Notes: generated by a model from the sequence alone, not told the origin. A stretch of 64,000 nt of DNA from Paeniglutamicibacter kerguelensis (GCF_017876535.1 NZ_JAGIOF010000001.1:2666001-2730000); one strand, 5' to 3'; shown: positions 26,206-36,164, counted from the stretch's first letter. Numbers and translations: made by a program.

Positions 26206-26625
26206 ATGGACCATTCGACACAGATGCGGGATCTAGGGCTGCGGGTAACCCGCGGCCGCCTTGCCGTGCTCGAGGTCCTTGACCGGCATCCGCATTCCTC
26301 GGCGGAAGATGTTGTGGAAAAAGTTCACAGCGATTTGCCTGATGTTTCGATCCAGTCGGTCTACAACGTGCTTAATGATCTAACCGAGCAAGGCATCTTG
26401 CGCAGGTTCACTCCCCCTCATTCCGCGGCACTCTACGAAACCCGCGTGAATGACAACCACCACCATGCCATCTGCACCGGTTGCGGCCGGGTCGAGGACG
26501 TGGACTGCGCGGTGGGCCACGCCCCCTGCCTGACCCCCTCGGACGACCATGGCATGGCCATCCAGATTGCCGATGTCCTTTACCAGGGCATCTGTGAAGA
26601 CTGCAGGAAAGCAGCGGATTCCTAG
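26206..26625 (+). CDS. Fur-family regulator, peroxide-type
   Basis: A 139-residue Fur protein. The winged helix is in residues 1-80 (VSIQSVYNVLNDLTEQGILR), the metal site is HHHAIC (about residues 84-89), and the structural zinc Cys pairs are CTGC and CEDC. It controls the catalase 51 bases downstream, so it is best seen as a FurA/CatR/PerR-like peroxide sensor. There is no Shine-Dalgarno site before the ATG and the operator is only 17 bases upstream, which suggests a very short or absent leader. Confidence 0.9.
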   Translation: MDHSTQMRDLGLRVTRGRLAVLEVLDRHPHSSAEDVVEKVHSDLPDVSIQSVYNVLNDLTEQGILRRFTPPHSAALYETRVNDNHHHAICTGCGRVEDVDCAVGHAPCLTPSDDHGMAIQIADVLYQGICEDCRKAADS

Positions 26626-26676
26626 AGCAAGTCCGTTGCACTGCAGAGTTACCAACCCAAACAGAAGGAGAGTCTC

Positions 26677-28149
26677 TTGAGCGAGAACTTCACCACCACC
26701 CAGAGCGGTGCGCCGGTCGCCAGCGACGCGCACTCGCTGACCAGCGGTCCGGACGGCATCACCGCCCTCCACGACCGTTACCTTGTCGAAAAGCTGGCCT
26801 CGTTCAACCGCGAGCGTGTGCCGGAGCGCAACCCACACGCCAAGGGCGGCGGAGCATTCGGTGAATTCTTCGTCACCGAAGACGTTTCCAAGTACACCCG
26901 TGCCGCAGTCTTCCAGCCGGGCGCCAACTCCGAGACGCTGCTGCGCTTCTCCTCGGTTGCCGGCGAGCAGGGTTCCCCCGACACCTGGCGCGACGTGCGC
27001 GGTTTCGCACTTCGCTTCTACACCACCGAGGGCAACTACGACGTCGTAGGCAACAACACCCCGGTCTTCTTCATCCGCGACGGCATCAAGTTCCCGGACT
27101 TCATCCACTCGCAGAAGCGCATGGGCGCCTCCGGCCTGCGCAATGGCGACATGCAGTGGGACTTCTGGACCCACTCCCCCGAGTCCGCACACCAAGTGAC
27201 CTACCTGATGGGCGATCGCGGCCTGTCCCGCTCTTGGCGTGAACTCAACGGCTACGGCTCGCACACCTACCAGTGGATCAACGCCGAGGGCGAGCGTTTC
27301 TGGGTGAAGTACCACTTCATCTCCCGCCAGGGTGTCCACAACATCGGTGCCGAGGAAGCCGAGAAGCTTGCCGGTTCGGACGCCGACTTCTACCGTCGCG
27401 ACCTGTTCGACAACATCGAGGCCGGCAACTTCCCGACCTGGGACGTCAAGGTCCAGGTCATGCCGTACGAAGAGGGCAAGACCTACCGCTTCAACCCGTT
27501 CGACATGACCAAGGTCTGGCCGCACGCGGACTACCCGCTGATCCCGGTTGGCCACTTCACGTTGAACCGCAACCCGCGCAACTTCTTCGCCGAGATCGAG
27601 CAGGCAGCGTTCTCCCCGTCGAACCTGGTTCCGGGCATCGACATCAGCCCCGACAAGATGCTGATGGCCCGCGTGTTCTCCTACCCGGATGCACAGCGCA
27701 ACCGCATCGGCGCCAACTACAACCAGTTGCCGGTCAACCAGCCGCACGCCGCCAAGGTGAACAACTACATGCACGAAGGTGCCATGCAGTACCTGTTCAA
27801 CGACCCGGAGGCCCGCGTCTACACCCCGAACTCCTTCGGTGGCCCGTCCGCCGATGCAGAGCGCGCCGGTGAGGGCGGCTGGGAGACCGACGGCGAATTG
27901 GTCCGCGCGGCACAGACCCTGCGCTCGGAAGACGACGACTTCGGCCAGGCCGGTACCCTGTACCGCGAGGTCTACAATGCAGAGTCCAAGGAGCGTTTCC
28001 ACGCAACCCTGCTGGGCCAGTGCCAGGGCATCACCATCGAGTCCATCCGCGAAGGCTTCTTCCAGTACTGGACGAACGTCGATGCGAACCTCGGCCAGAT
28101 CCTGCGCGACGCCTACGCAGCAAGCCTGAACGGCGTGGCAGCCAACTAA
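26677..28149 (+). CDS. katA: Monofunctional catalase, small-subunit type
   Basis: A 490-residue clade 3 catalase that splits hydrogen peroxide. The distal His is H54 in [12 protein letters not shown], Asn is in [12 protein letters not shown] (about residue 127), and the heme-ligand Tyr is in [12 protein letters not shown] (about residue 332). The start is TTG 26677, set by AAGGAGAG 7-10 bases upstream. It is downstream of the Fur-family gene and probably co-transcribed. The gene has high GC3 and stands out as strongly biased, as expected for a highly expressed gene. Confidence 0.95.
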   Translation: MSENFTTTQSGAPVASDAHSLTSGPDGITALHDRYLVEKLASFNRERVPERNPHAKGGGAFGEFFVTEDVSKYTRAAVFQPGANSETLLRFSSVAGEQGSPDTWRDVRGFALRFYTTEGNYDVVGNNTPVFFIRDGIKFPDFIHSQKRMGASGLRNGDMQWDFWTHSPESAHQVTYLMGDRGLSRSWRELNGYGSHTYQWINAEGERFWVKYHFISRQGVHNIGAEEAEKLAGSDADFYRRDLFDNIEAGNFPTWDVKVQVMPYEEGKTYRFNPFDMTKVWPHADYPLIPVGHFTLNRNPRNFFAEIEQAAFSPSNLVPGIDISPDKMLMARVFSYPDAQRNRIGANYNQLPVNQPHAAKVNNYMHEGAMQYLFNDPEARVYTPNSFGGPSADAERAGEGGWETDGELVRAAQTLRSEDDDFGQAGTLYREVYNAESKERFHATLLGQCQGITIESIREGFFQYWTNVDANLGQILRDAYAASLNGVAAN

Positions 28150-28190
28150 GTCCCGCACCGCGGACTTGGCCGGCACCTAGCCAACCAAGC

Positions 28191-28226
28191 GAAGGGCCCC
28201 ACCTCCACCCGGAGTTGGGGCCCTTC
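28191..28226 (+). terminator. Terminator of the catalase operon
   Basis: An 11-bp perfect stem (GAAGGGCCCCA) with a 14-base loop, 42 bases after the stop. Confidence 0.8.
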
Positions 28227-28310
28227 GTCGCATCGCCGCGAATGCCCGCCGGTGGCCCGCTCCCTGCACGCCGCCGGGTCGTCGGAACGAACAAGCCCCG
28301 GACAAGGCAA

Positions 28311-28346
28311 ATGCCCGCGTCCTCGATCATTCGAGGACGCGGGCAT
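28311..28346 (-). terminator. Terminator of fprA
   Basis: A perfect 16-bp stem (ATGCCCGCGTCCTCGA) with loop TCAT, 20 bases past the fprA stop on the minus strand. No T-run. Confidence 0.8.
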
Positions 28347-28366
28347 CGGCTGCGTGGGGTTGGGCC

Positions 28367-29764
28367 CTAGTCGCGGGAGATCTTGACCATCTCGTCGCGG
28401 TCCACGACCTTGATGCGCGTGCGCTCCACCGGGCCAACCGAGGTTTCGGTCGGGCTTGCCGCGGTCCCGAGGGCGATCTCGTGCGCATCGAGCTTCTTCC
28501 ACCCTTCCCAGGTGGTGAATTCGACGCCGCGGGACTGCAGCAGTTCGATGATTGCATCCTCGCTCGGGTTCACGGCGGGCGGCAGTTCCATGCGGTCCTC
28601 GAGCAGGTTGCCGATGGTTTCCAGGGCGTCGCCCTTGGTATGGCCGATCAGGCCGACCGGGCCGCGCTTGATCCAGCCGGTGGCGTAGAGGCCCGGAACG
28701 TGTGTTCCCTTGCCATCCAGCACGCGGCCCCCGGCGTTGGGAATGACCCCGCGCTTTTCGTCGAACTCGAGCTCGGCGAGCTCGGAGCCGAAGTAGCCGA
28801 TGGCGCGGTAGACGGCCTGCACCGGGTAGTCGACGAATTCGCCGGTTCCCCTGACGTTTCCGGTTCCGTCCAGCTCCTGGCGCTCGAACTTGATGCCGGC
28901 GACCTTGCCGTCCTCGCCGATGACTTCGACGGGGTTGTGCAGGAAGTGCAGGTGCAGACGGCGCGAGGCGCCGGTGTCCTGCTCCTCGACGATCCAGTTG
29001 GTCAGCGTGTTGACCATGGTCTTGACCTGGTTGTTCGACTTGATCAGGGCATCGGAGGCCTCGTCGAATTCGAAGTCCTCCGGGTAGAGCACGATGTCGA
29101 CGTCGCGGCTGTGGCTCAGTTCTCGCAATTCCAGCGGGGTGAACTTCACCTGGGCGGGGCCGCGGCGGCCGAAGATGTGCACGTCGGTGACGGGTGAATC
29201 CTTCAGGCCCTCGAAGACGTTCTCCGGGATCTCGGTGACCAGCAGGTCCTCGGCGTGCTTGGAGAGCACGCGGGCCACGTCCAGCGCCACGTTGCCGTTG
29301 CCGAGCACGGCGATTTCCTTGGCCTCGAGCGGCCAGGTGCGCGGCACGTCGGGCTGCCCGTCGTACCAGGACACGAAGTCCGCGGCGCCGTAGGACCCCT
29401 CCAGGCCGATGCCCGGGATGTTCATGTCCGCGTCCTTGATGGCGCCGGTTGCGAAGATGACGGCGTCGTACATGTCGCGGATGTCGCTCAGAGTCACGTC
29501 GCGGCCGTAGGTCACGTTGCCGAGGAAGCGGATGTCGCCGCGGTCAAGCACCTTGTGCAGGGCGTTGACGATTCCCTTGATGCGCGGGTGGTCCGGGGCA
29601 ACACCGTAACGGATCAGGCCGTAGGGAGCCGGGTAGGCGTCGAGCAGGTCGATGCTGACCTCGAACTCGCGCTCGGCCTTGGTGAGGATGTCGGCAGCAT
29701 AGACGCCGGCCGGACCCGCCCCGATGATGGCGACACGGAGCGGACGTACTGCTGAATCGGACAC
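28367..29764 (-). CDS. fprA: Ferredoxin/adrenodoxin-type NADP+ reductase
   Basis: A 465-residue FAD enzyme that passes electrons from NADPH to ferredoxins. The FAD site is IIGAGPAG near the N-terminus, and the NADP site is LGNGNVALDVARVL near residue 160. The GWIKRGPVGLIG block is a family signature, as is the N-terminal DAYPAPYGLIRYGVAPDH. It is the Mycobacterium FprA-type protein. The start is GTG 29764, with GAAGGAA about 8 bases before it; an upstream reading is not coding. The neighbours tell nothing about its partner. Confidence 0.93.
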   Translation of the reverse strand: MSDSAVRPLRVAIIGAGPAGVYAADILTKAEREFEVSIDLLDAYPAPYGLIRYGVAPDHPRIKGIVNALHKVLDRGDIRFLGNVTYGRDVTLSDIRDMYDAVIFATGAIKDADMNIPGIGLEGSYGAADFVSWYDGQPDVPRTWPLEAKEIAVLGNGNVALDVARVLSKHAEDLLVTEIPENVFEGLKDSPVTDVHIFGRRGPAQVKFTPLELRELSHSRDVDIVLYPEDFEFDEASDALIKSNNQVKTMVNTLTNWIVEEQDTGASRRLHLHFLHNPVEVIGEDGKVAGIKFERQELDGTGNVRGTGEFVDYPVQAVYRAIGYFGSELAELEFDEKRGVIPNAGGRVLDGKGTHVPGLYATGWIKRGPVGLIGHTKGDALETIGNLLEDRMELPPAVNPSEDAIIELLQSRGVEFTTWEGWKKLDAHEIALGTAASPTETSVGPVERTRIKVVDRDEMVKISRD

Positions 29765-30107
29765 GAGGGGTTCCTTCCGGAGGATGTACACGGGCGCGCA
29801 AATTAGTGCACAGCTACATAGTCTAATTGGGATTGGCTCCCAAGTGGGAACCGGTGTGCGCATACTCACGTTCCCACGTGGCATTTTCCGGGCCGGGATG
29901 CGGGGTTGGGTGCGGGCGATGTCGCCGCGCAGGAACGATCGAACTGTAGGCTGAAGTGTGGGCAGTCCTCCGTTGGCTCGCACCGCCAGCCAAGAAGTGA
30001 GTTGGTACTAGTCAGATACCTTTTGTCACCCACGAAAATGCCCGAACTTTTTGTTGCTTTGCACGGCAGCACGGAATGGAATCAATGTTTTCCCTGTTGA
30101 GTCAATC
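29765..30107. other. Divergent promoter region
   Basis: About 340 bases between fprA (minus) and rarD (plus). It holds two divergent promoters. Nothing further was recognised. Confidence 0.4.
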
Positions 30108-31145
30108 ATGACCCAAACGAGTACCCTCAAAACCACGAGTACAGGCGCCGGGGTCTCACCGGCGTCCGAACGCAACGCCGGCTTGATACAGGGGCTCACA
30201 GCGTACGGCTTGTGGGGTCTGCTGCCGCTGTACTTCCTGACCATCGGCATTGCCTCGCCGTTGGAAATCGTTGCCAACAGGATCGTCTGGTCACTGGTGT
30301 TCTGTGCCATCCTGCTGAGCCTGACCCGGAACTGGCAGCAGCTGTTCGCGCTTGGGCGCGACAGGCAGGCAATGATCCGGCTATCGGTGGCCTCGGTGCT
30401 GATTGCCGTGAACTGGCTGACCTACACCTTTGCCGTGCTCAACGGGCATGCTGTCGAGGCATCGCTGGGGTACTTCATCAACCCGCTGGTTTCCACGGCG
30501 CTTGGCGTCATCTTCCTGAAGGAAAAACTGCGCACGATGCAGTGGGTCGCCATGGGCTTCGGCCTGGCCGCGGTTCTCACCCTGACCTTTGCCTACGGCA
30601 ATGTCCCGTACATCGCACTGACCTTGGCCTTCTCCTTTGGCTTCTACGGCTTCGTGAAAAACCGCGTGGGTCGCACCGCCACCGCGTTGACTTCGTTGAG
30701 CGTGGAAACCGCCGTCCTGAGCATTCCCGCCCTGGGAGTCATGGCATGGCTCATCGCCTCGAACCAGGACACGGTGATTTCCGCGGGTCCGGCGCACTTC
30801 TGGCTCATGGTGGCCAGCGGCGTCATTACCGCCGTCCCCCTGCTGCTCTTCGGCGCATCGGCCCGACGCCTGCCCTTGACGACCCTGGGCACCCTGCAGT
30901 TCCTGGCCCCGATCCTCCAATTCATCGTGGCCCTGACGGTGTTCAACGAACCGATGCCGCCCGAGCGCCTGGTTGGCTTCTGCCTGGTCTGGGTGGCAGT
31001 GATCTTGCTGTGCATCGACATGGCCCGCCAGCCGCGCCGCGATCGCGCGGCCCGGGCGGCCATCGCCCCGCTCCCGCCGAAGAACAAGGCCCCGCGCGAA
31101 TCCACGGGCATCACCGCGGCAGAGTCTTCCGCCGACAAGGAGTAA
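30108..31145 (+). CDS. rarD: EamA-family transporter, RarD-like
   Basis: A 345-residue membrane protein with ten hydrophobic segments. The N-terminal half has YGLWGLLPLYFLTIG and ANRIVWSLVFCAILL, typical of RarD. RarD is a drug/metabolite superfamily member with no fixed substrate; chloramphenicol sensitivity is known for the E. coli one. The start ATG 30108 lacks a ribosome site, and a TTG at 30051 in the same frame is an alternative. The C-terminus is a polar tail with Arg/Ala stretches. Confidence 0.85.
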   Translation: MTQTSTLKTTSTGAGVSPASERNAGLIQGLTAYGLWGLLPLYFLTIGIASPLEIVANRIVWSLVFCAILLSLTRNWQQLFALGRDRQAMIRLSVASVLIAVNWLTYTFAVLNGHAVEASLGYFINPLVSTALGVIFLKEKLRTMQWVAMGFGLAAVLTLTFAYGNVPYIALTLAFSFGFYGFVKNRVGRTATALTSLSVETAVLSIPALGVMAWLIASNQDTVISAGPAHFWLMVASGVITAVPLLLFGASARRLPLTTLGTLQFLAPILQFIVALTVFNEPMPPERLVGFCLVWVAVILLCIDMARQPRRDRAARAAIAPLPPKNKAPRESTGITAAESSADKE

Positions 31146-31187
31146 GCTCCGCACCATGCACCGGGTTTCCGTCGATTTCCGGGCATG

Positions 31188-31242
31188 AAGAAAGGGGCTG
31201 GATGGTTGTTCAAAGCCCTGAACAACCTCCAGCCCCTTTCTT
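31188..31242. terminator. Bidirectional terminator, rarD / gabT
   Basis: A near-perfect 23-bp stem (AAGAAAGGGGCTGGA at its base) with an 8-base loop between the convergent genes. Confidence 0.85.
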
Positions 31243-31265
31243 GGCTCTACGCCCTAGCGCATTGG

Positions 31266-32606
31266 CTAGGCGTTGGCGCGGATGGCGCCTTCCAGCACCT
31301 CAAGGGCGTCGGCGAGCAGCTCGTCGCTGATGACCAGCGGGGGCAGCAGGCGGATGACGTTGCCGTAGGTGCCGCAGGTCAGGATCAGGACGCCTGCGGC
31401 CAGGCAGTCGGCCGCAATCTTCTTGGTGATGTCTGCATCCGGCTCGATGCCGCCGGCCTTGACCAGCTCGATGGCCACCATGGCGCCACGGCCGCGGATG
31501 TCACCGATGACCGAAACCTCGGACTGGATCTTGCGCATGCGGGTGAAGAACTGCTCTTCGATCTCGCGGGCGCGGGCTGCGAGGTCGTGCTCTTCCATGA
31601 ACTTTATGGTCTCGAGCGCAGCCGCAACGGCAACGGGGTTGCCGCCGTAGGTGCCGCCGAGGCCGCCCGGGTGGACCGAGTCAAGCAGGTCGGCGCGGCC
31701 GACGATGCCCGAGAGCGGCATGCCGCCGGCGATGCCCTTGGCAACGGTGATGATGTCCGGGGTGATGCCCTCGATGTCGGAGGCGAACCAGGCGCCGGCG
31801 CGGCAGAAGCCGGCCTGCACTTCGTCGGCGACGAAGACGATGCCCTGTTCCTTGGCCCATTCGGCGATGCGCGGCAGGAAGCCCTCGGCGGGAACGATGA
31901 AGCCGCCCTCACCCTGGATCGGCTCGATGATGATGGCTGCGATCTGGTCGCCGCCGATCTGCTTCTCCATGGCGAGGATGGCGCGCTCTGCGGCTTCCTT
32001 GCCGGAGATGTTCGGGTTCTCTTCGCGGAACGGGTAGCTCATCGGCATGCGGTAGATTTCCGAGGCCAGCGGGCCGAAGCCGCGCTTGTACGGTGCAGCC
32101 TTGGCGGTCAGGCCCATGGTCAGGTTGGTGCGGCCGTGGTAGGCGTGGTCGAAGGCGACAACGGCGGTGCGGCCGGTGGCCACGCGGGCAACCTTGATGG
32201 CGTTCTCGACGGCTTCGGAACCGGAGTTGAAGAAGACTGCCTTCTTGGCGTGGGTGCCCGGGGTGATTTCGGCAAGCTTCTCGGCCAGCTCGACGTAGCC
32301 CTCGTACGGGGTCACCATGAAGCAGGTGTGGGTAAAGTGTGCTGCCTGTGCGGCAACGGCTGCCGCAACGCGCTCGTTGGAGGCGCCAACGCTGGTTACC
32401 GCAATGCCCGAGCCCAGGTCGATGATGGAGTTTCCGTCGACGTCGACGATCACGCCGCCATCGGCGTCGGCAACGTAGACCGGGAGCGAGGAAGCCACGC
32501 CCAGTGCCACAGCGTTGGTGCGGCGTGCAGCCAGCTCAACGGACTTCGGTCCGGGGAAGGCGCCGTTGATCTGGCGCTTCTGTTCAATGCGGTAAGTGAC
32601 GTCCAT
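31266..32606 (-). CDS. gabT: 4-aminobutyrate aminotransferase
   Basis: A 446-residue class III PLP transaminase that turns GABA and 2-oxoglutarate into succinate semialdehyde and glutamate. The PLP lysine is K290 in ITVAKGIAGGMP, the DEVQ is at 261-264, and the phosphate loop is NSGSEAVENA. The family start MDVTYRIEQKRQINGAF is usual. No gabD follows in the window. A PucR regulator lies 2 kb away; in Corynebacterium glutamicum a PucR-type protein (GabR) activates gab genes, so a link is likely but not shown here. Confidence 0.95.
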   Translation of the reverse strand: MDVTYRIEQKRQINGAFPGPKSVELAARRTNAVALGVASSLPVYVADADGGVIVDVDGNSIIDLGSGIAVTSVGASNERVAAAVAAQAAHFTHTCFMVTPYEGYVELAEKLAEITPGTHAKKAVFFNSGSEAVENAIKVARVATGRTAVVAFDHAYHGRTNLTMGLTAKAAPYKRGFGPLASEIYRMPMSYPFREENPNISGKEAAERAILAMEKQIGGDQIAAIIIEPIQGEGGFIVPAEGFLPRIAEWAKEQGIVFVADEVQAGFCRAGAWFASDIEGITPDIITVAKGIAGGMPLSGIVGRADLLDSVHPGGLGGTYGGNPVAVAAALETIKFMEEHDLAARAREIEEQFFTRMRKIQSEVSVIGDIRGRGAMVAIELVKAGGIEPDADITKKIAADCLAAGVLILTCGTYGNVIRLLPPLVISDELLADALEVLEGAIRANA

Positions 32607-32821
32607 GAACGCTCATTCCTTTCCCGGCCTTTGCTGGTTTCGGCCCGCGTCCTGCGCCGTAGCGCAGGTGTTTGGGCACAAGCAAGGGAATCCGGTGTGT
32701 TGGTTGTTGTGTACTTTCATGAAGCCTATGCCGCGGGCGAGAATACCCGCTAGTGAAATTGGCACAGTACTCCCGGGAGTTCGCAGTGCATGTGCACAGA
32801 ACTTTACGGGGCCCGTTTAAC

Positions 32822-32878
32822 GGCAAAGGTGGCCCGTACCCGTCCGGGATTCCCGGACGGGTACGGGCCACCTTTGCC
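32822..32878. terminator. Perfect 28-bp inverted repeat, terminator
   Basis: Two 28-base arms (GGCAAAGGTGGCCCGTACCC at the start) meet with one base between. This hairpin ends the metP-metS operon just beyond metS; a further short CCCCGC/GCGGGG palindrome follows. It may also insulate gabT. Confidence 0.85.
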
Positions 32879-32904
32879 GCCACGCCCCGCGGGGCGTGGA
32901 CGTG

Positions 32905-33042
32905 TTACAGCTCGTGGGGCATTTCCTCGGGAAGGTGTCCCTCGTCCTCCGGGTGGCGGGCCAGGTTCCACATGGCAAGGCCGAGGCCTCCCCAGACGGT
33001 GACCATGGCAATGATCATCATGGTGATGGCTACCGGGGTCAT
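32905..33042 (-). CDS. metS: MetS, small subunit of the methionine/alanine importer
   Basis: A 45-residue single-span membrane peptide beginning MTPVAITMMIIAMVTVWGGL, with the membrane part at about residues 5-25 and a charged tail (ARHPEDEGHLPEE). Its ATG overlaps the stop of the transporter gene in an ATGA, so the two are translated together. In Corynebacterium, MetS is needed with MetP for methionine uptake; the same is inferred here from size, context and sequence. Confidence 0.85.
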   Translation of the reverse strand: MTPVAITMMIIAMVTVWGGLGLAMWNLARHPEDEGHLPEEMPHEL

Positions 33043-34634
33043 GCCTTCAGCTCCTCTGCTGCGTCTTCGTCCGCAAGTGCGGCTTCGAATTCATCGTATT
33101 CCGGGTCATTGAGCTTCGATTTGTCGCTCCACGGGATCAGCGAGAGCAGCAGCGCGCCGACGACCAGCGCGCCCGCCATGCCCCAGCCGAAGACTCCGTT
33201 GAACCACGCCGGGTAGCCGGAGTACTGCTCGGTGCTCTTGGTCTGGATTTCGTTGATCAGCATGTAGCCAAGGGCCACGGGCGCAATGCCACCGACCAGA
33301 ATGCGCCAGCCGGTACCCATCTTGATCGACGAGGTGCGGTTCATGTGCTTCTGCAATTGCGGAAGAGCCGTCAGCCCCGCGGTCAGGACGATGACGGTCA
33401 CCAGTGCACAGGCAAGGATGCCGAACTGGTTCACGAACGCGTCCGAGGTGTCCAGCAGGTAGAGACCGGTGGTGGTCGGGAAGAGCACCATGGAGATCAG
33501 TGCGATCGGGACCGTGACAATCAGCGTTGCCGACTTTCGGCTCCAGCCCAGCTTGTCCTGGAATGCCGCGACGATGACCTCGAGGATCGAGATCAAGGAG
33601 GTCAGTCCCGCGAAGACCAGCGAGCCGAAGAACAGCACGCCGAGGATCGCACCGAGGGGGGCTTCGGAGACGATGGTCGGGAAGGCGATGAAGGCCAGGC
33701 CGATGCCGCCTCCTGCCACTTCCGATACCGACTGCCCGGAGGCCGCCGCCATGAAGCCGAGTGCCGCGAAGACGCCGATGCCGGCCAGGATCTCGAAGCC
33801 GGAGTTGGCGAACGCGACAACCATGCCCGAACCGGTCAGGTCGGTCTTGCGCTTCAGGTACGAGGAGTAGGTGACCATGATGCCGAAGGCCACGGAGAGG
33901 GAGAAGAAGATGTGGCCGAAGGCCGCGGCCCACACGCCCGGGTTCTTCAGCGCTTCCCAGTTAGGGGTGAAGAAGGCATTCAGGCCTTCCATCGCGCCGG
34001 GGAGGAACACGGCCTGGATCACCAGGATCACGAACATGACCACCAGCAGCGGCAGGAAGATCGCGTTTGCACGCGAAATGCCCTTGTTCACGCCGGCGAC
34101 CATGATCACGATCGCGATGATCCAGACGGCCAGCATCGGGAAGAAGACGCCGGAGACGAAGTCGAAGGACAGTCCGACTTGGTCGGCCGGCGCCGTCTTC
34201 AGGTAGCTGTCGAAGAAGGCCCCGGCGTCGTCGCCCCAGGCCTTGGTCACGGAGAACCAGGCATACATGGCTGCCCACGCAATGATGGCCGCGTAGTAGA
34301 TGGCGATGACGAAGCAGATCAGCACCTGCCACCAGCCGAGCGGCTCGGCCGCACGATTGAGGCGGCGGTATGCCAAGGGGGCGGAGCCGCGTCCACGGTG
34401 GCCGACCGAGTAGTCAAGGAAAAGCAAGGGGATGCCCGCGCAGAGCAGGGCGACAAGATAAGGGATCAGGAAGGCGCCGCCGCCGTTGTCGTAGGCAACA
34501 TAGGGGAAACGCCAAATATTGCCCAGCCCAACGGCGGAGCCAATGGCGGAAAGTATGAAGAGTTTTCGAGACGAGAATGTCTCTCGAGGAGCCGGTGCGG
34601 GTTGTCCGCCCTGGCCTGATGGTGCAGTGATCAT
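33039..34634 (-). CDS. metP: Sodium-dependent transporter, NSS family (MetP-like)
   Basis: A 531-residue protein with twelve hydrophobic segments. TM1 has the NSS signature GSAVGLGNIWRFPYVAY (about residues 32-48), and the TM6-type glycine motif is in FGHIFFSLSVAFG. It is sodium-coupled uptake of an amino acid; MetP-like members take methionine and alanine. The acidic C-terminus (ADEDAAEELKA) extends into the overlap with metS. The divergent PucR-type regulator lies 111 bases away and may control it. Confidence 0.92.
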   Translation of the reverse strand: MITAPSGQGGQPAPAPRETFSSRKLFILSAIGSAVGLGNIWRFPYVAYDNGGGAFLIPYLVALLCAGIPLLFLDYSVGHRGRGSAPLAYRRLNRAAEPLGWWQVLICFVIAIYYAAIIAWAAMYAWFSVTKAWGDDAGAFFDSYLKTAPADQVGLSFDFVSGVFFPMLAVWIIAIVIMVAGVNKGISRANAIFLPLLVVMFVILVIQAVFLPGAMEGLNAFFTPNWEALKNPGVWAAAFGHIFFSLSVAFGIMVTYSSYLKRKTDLTGSGMVVAFANSGFEILAGIGVFAALGFMAAASGQSVSEVAGGGIGLAFIAFPTIVSEAPLGAILGVLFFGSLVFAGLTSLISILEVIVAAFQDKLGWSRKSATLIVTVPIALISMVLFPTTTGLYLLDTSDAFVNQFGILACALVTVIVLTAGLTALPQLQKHMNRTSSIKMGTGWRILVGGIAPVALGYMLINEIQTKSTEQYSGYPAWFNGVFGWGMAGALVVGALLLSLIPWSDKSKLNDPEYDEFEAALADEDAAEELKA

Positions 34635-34733
34635 CGGACAACCTTACCCATAAGTGACGTACGTCCCGTGACCCAGGCCGCATTCTGACCAGTCCGGGGA
34701 GCGATTGGTCGTATGAGTGCACAAAAAACTCCA

Positions 34734-34739
34734 TAGACT
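34734..34739 (+). promoter_or_regulatory. -10 box TAGACT, leaderless pucR start
   Basis: The hexamer ends six bases before the ATG at 34746, and no Shine-Dalgarno site is present, so the PucR mRNA is probably leaderless. Confidence 0.45.
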
Positions 34740-34745
34740 TGGTGC

Positions 34746-36152
34746 ATGGCCATCACCTTGTCGCGACTTCTCGGGTCCCACGCCCTCTCCCTGCGCGCAC
34801 TGACCGATATTTCGGCGGCGGGAGACACTCCCATCGAGTGGGCGGCAGTCACCGAACTGCGGGATCCTTCCCCTTTCCTCAGCGGCGGGGAAATCGTGCT
34901 GACCACGGGCCTGCGGCAGACCACGATCGCCAACCAGCAGGCCTTTGTGGAAACCGTGCACGGCGCCGGCGCCCTGGCCCTGGGTTACGGAACGGGGCTG
35001 AGCCACCGCAGCGTTCCGGCGGCGGTCATCCGCAAGGCCACCGAGCTCGGACTGCCGGTCTTCGAGGTCCCCTACGAGACCCCGTTCGTGGCAATCACCA
35101 AGTTGATTGCCGACACGCTGAACGCCGACCACTTGGCGCGCCTTGAACGCCTGCTCAAGGGACACCAGCAGCTGGCGTCCACGCTGCTCACCGGCGGGTT
35201 GCGTTCCATGCTGCGCGAGCTCTCGCGCATGCTCGGCAGCGCTGTCTCGTTGACGCAGTTCGGGGCCAGGGTGCACGGCCCGGAACTGGGCAAGGAGAAG
35301 TGGCACCCGATTCCCATTGCCACCGGGCTGAAGGACAAGTGCACGCTTTACCTGGCCGAGCCATACACCCGGGACGGATTGGTCGACTACGCCCAGGGGC
35401 TGATCGGGCTGGAGCTGGCAAACCAGGCCAGGTTGCGCGAATCCAACCGCTTGGTTGCGGGACAGGCATTTTCGGATCTGATCGCCGGGAACCTCAGCGC
35501 TTCCGAGGCAACCGCCCGCTTGCAGGGCATCGGGATCACCGTGGACCGCCCGCATTCGGTGGTGCTGGTTCATGCGGCCTCGGGGCATGAAAAGGCGTTG
35601 CGGACCCTGCCCATCCCGCCGCACCTCGAACACGAGGTCTCGGCCATTGTCGATGACCGGCTTGCCCTGGTGGTGAACGGTTCCCACGCCGCGAAATTCG
35701 CGGACCAGCTTGACGGGTACCTGGAAGGGGCCGGCATCACCGCCCGCGTAAGTTTCGGAGGGGACTATGCCCAGCCCAATGGCCTGCGTTGGAGTTTCTT
35801 CGAGGCGCTCGAGGCCCTGCGCCACGGCGAACGCATCAACACCCCGTCCAGGCTCTCGCTCACTTCCCTGCTGCTTGCGGCGCGCGATGTCCCGCTGCAG
35901 GCCCTGGCCCAGGAGGCGCTCGGGCCACTGGAGGCCTTCGACAAGAAACATTCGGCGGAATTGCTGGGTACGTTGCGTCACTACCTGGAATTGGACGGCA
36001 GCGTCGGCGCCGTGGCCGAAACCCTGGGATTGCACCGCAATACCGTGCGTTACCGGCTCCAGCAGATCAGCGAGCTCAGCGGCTACGACCCGACAACCAC
36101 CGCCGATCGGGTGCAATTGTGGCTTGCATTGACCGCCAAGGACATTACTTAG
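34746..36152 (+). CDS. PucR-family transcriptional regulator
   Basis: A 468-residue regulator. The N-terminal PucR domain covers residues about 10-120 (AVTELRDPSPFLSGGEIVLT), a linker follows, and the C-terminal helix-turn-helix includes LGLHRNTVRYRLQQISELSG (about 434-453). It belongs to the group with GabR of Corynebacterium, which activates GABA use. The targets here are most likely metPS (divergent, 111 bases) or gabT. A -10 box TAGACT ends six bases before the ATG, so translation seems leaderless. Confidence 0.88.
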   Translation: MAITLSRLLGSHALSLRALTDISAAGDTPIEWAAVTELRDPSPFLSGGEIVLTTGLRQTTIANQQAFVETVHGAGALALGYGTGLSHRSVPAAVIRKATELGLPVFEVPYETPFVAITKLIADTLNADHLARLERLLKGHQQLASTLLTGGLRSMLRELSRMLGSAVSLTQFGARVHGPELGKEKWHPIPIATGLKDKCTLYLAEPYTRDGLVDYAQGLIGLELANQARLRESNRLVAGQAFSDLIAGNLSASEATARLQGIGITVDRPHSVVLVHAASGHEKALRTLPIPPHLEHEVSAIVDDRLALVVNGSHAAKFADQLDGYLEGAGITARVSFGGDYAQPNGLRWSFFEALEALRHGERINTPSRLSLTSLLLAARDVPLQALAQEALGPLEAFDKKHSAELLGTLRHYLELDGSVGAVAETLGLHRNTVRYRLQQISELSGYDPTTTADRVQLWLALTAKDIT

Positions 36153-36164
36153 AATCGCTCCGGA

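Noticed and set aside
26380..28176. Long minus-strand open frame opposite katA
   Set aside because: Antisense of the catalase, which is certain by its motifs.
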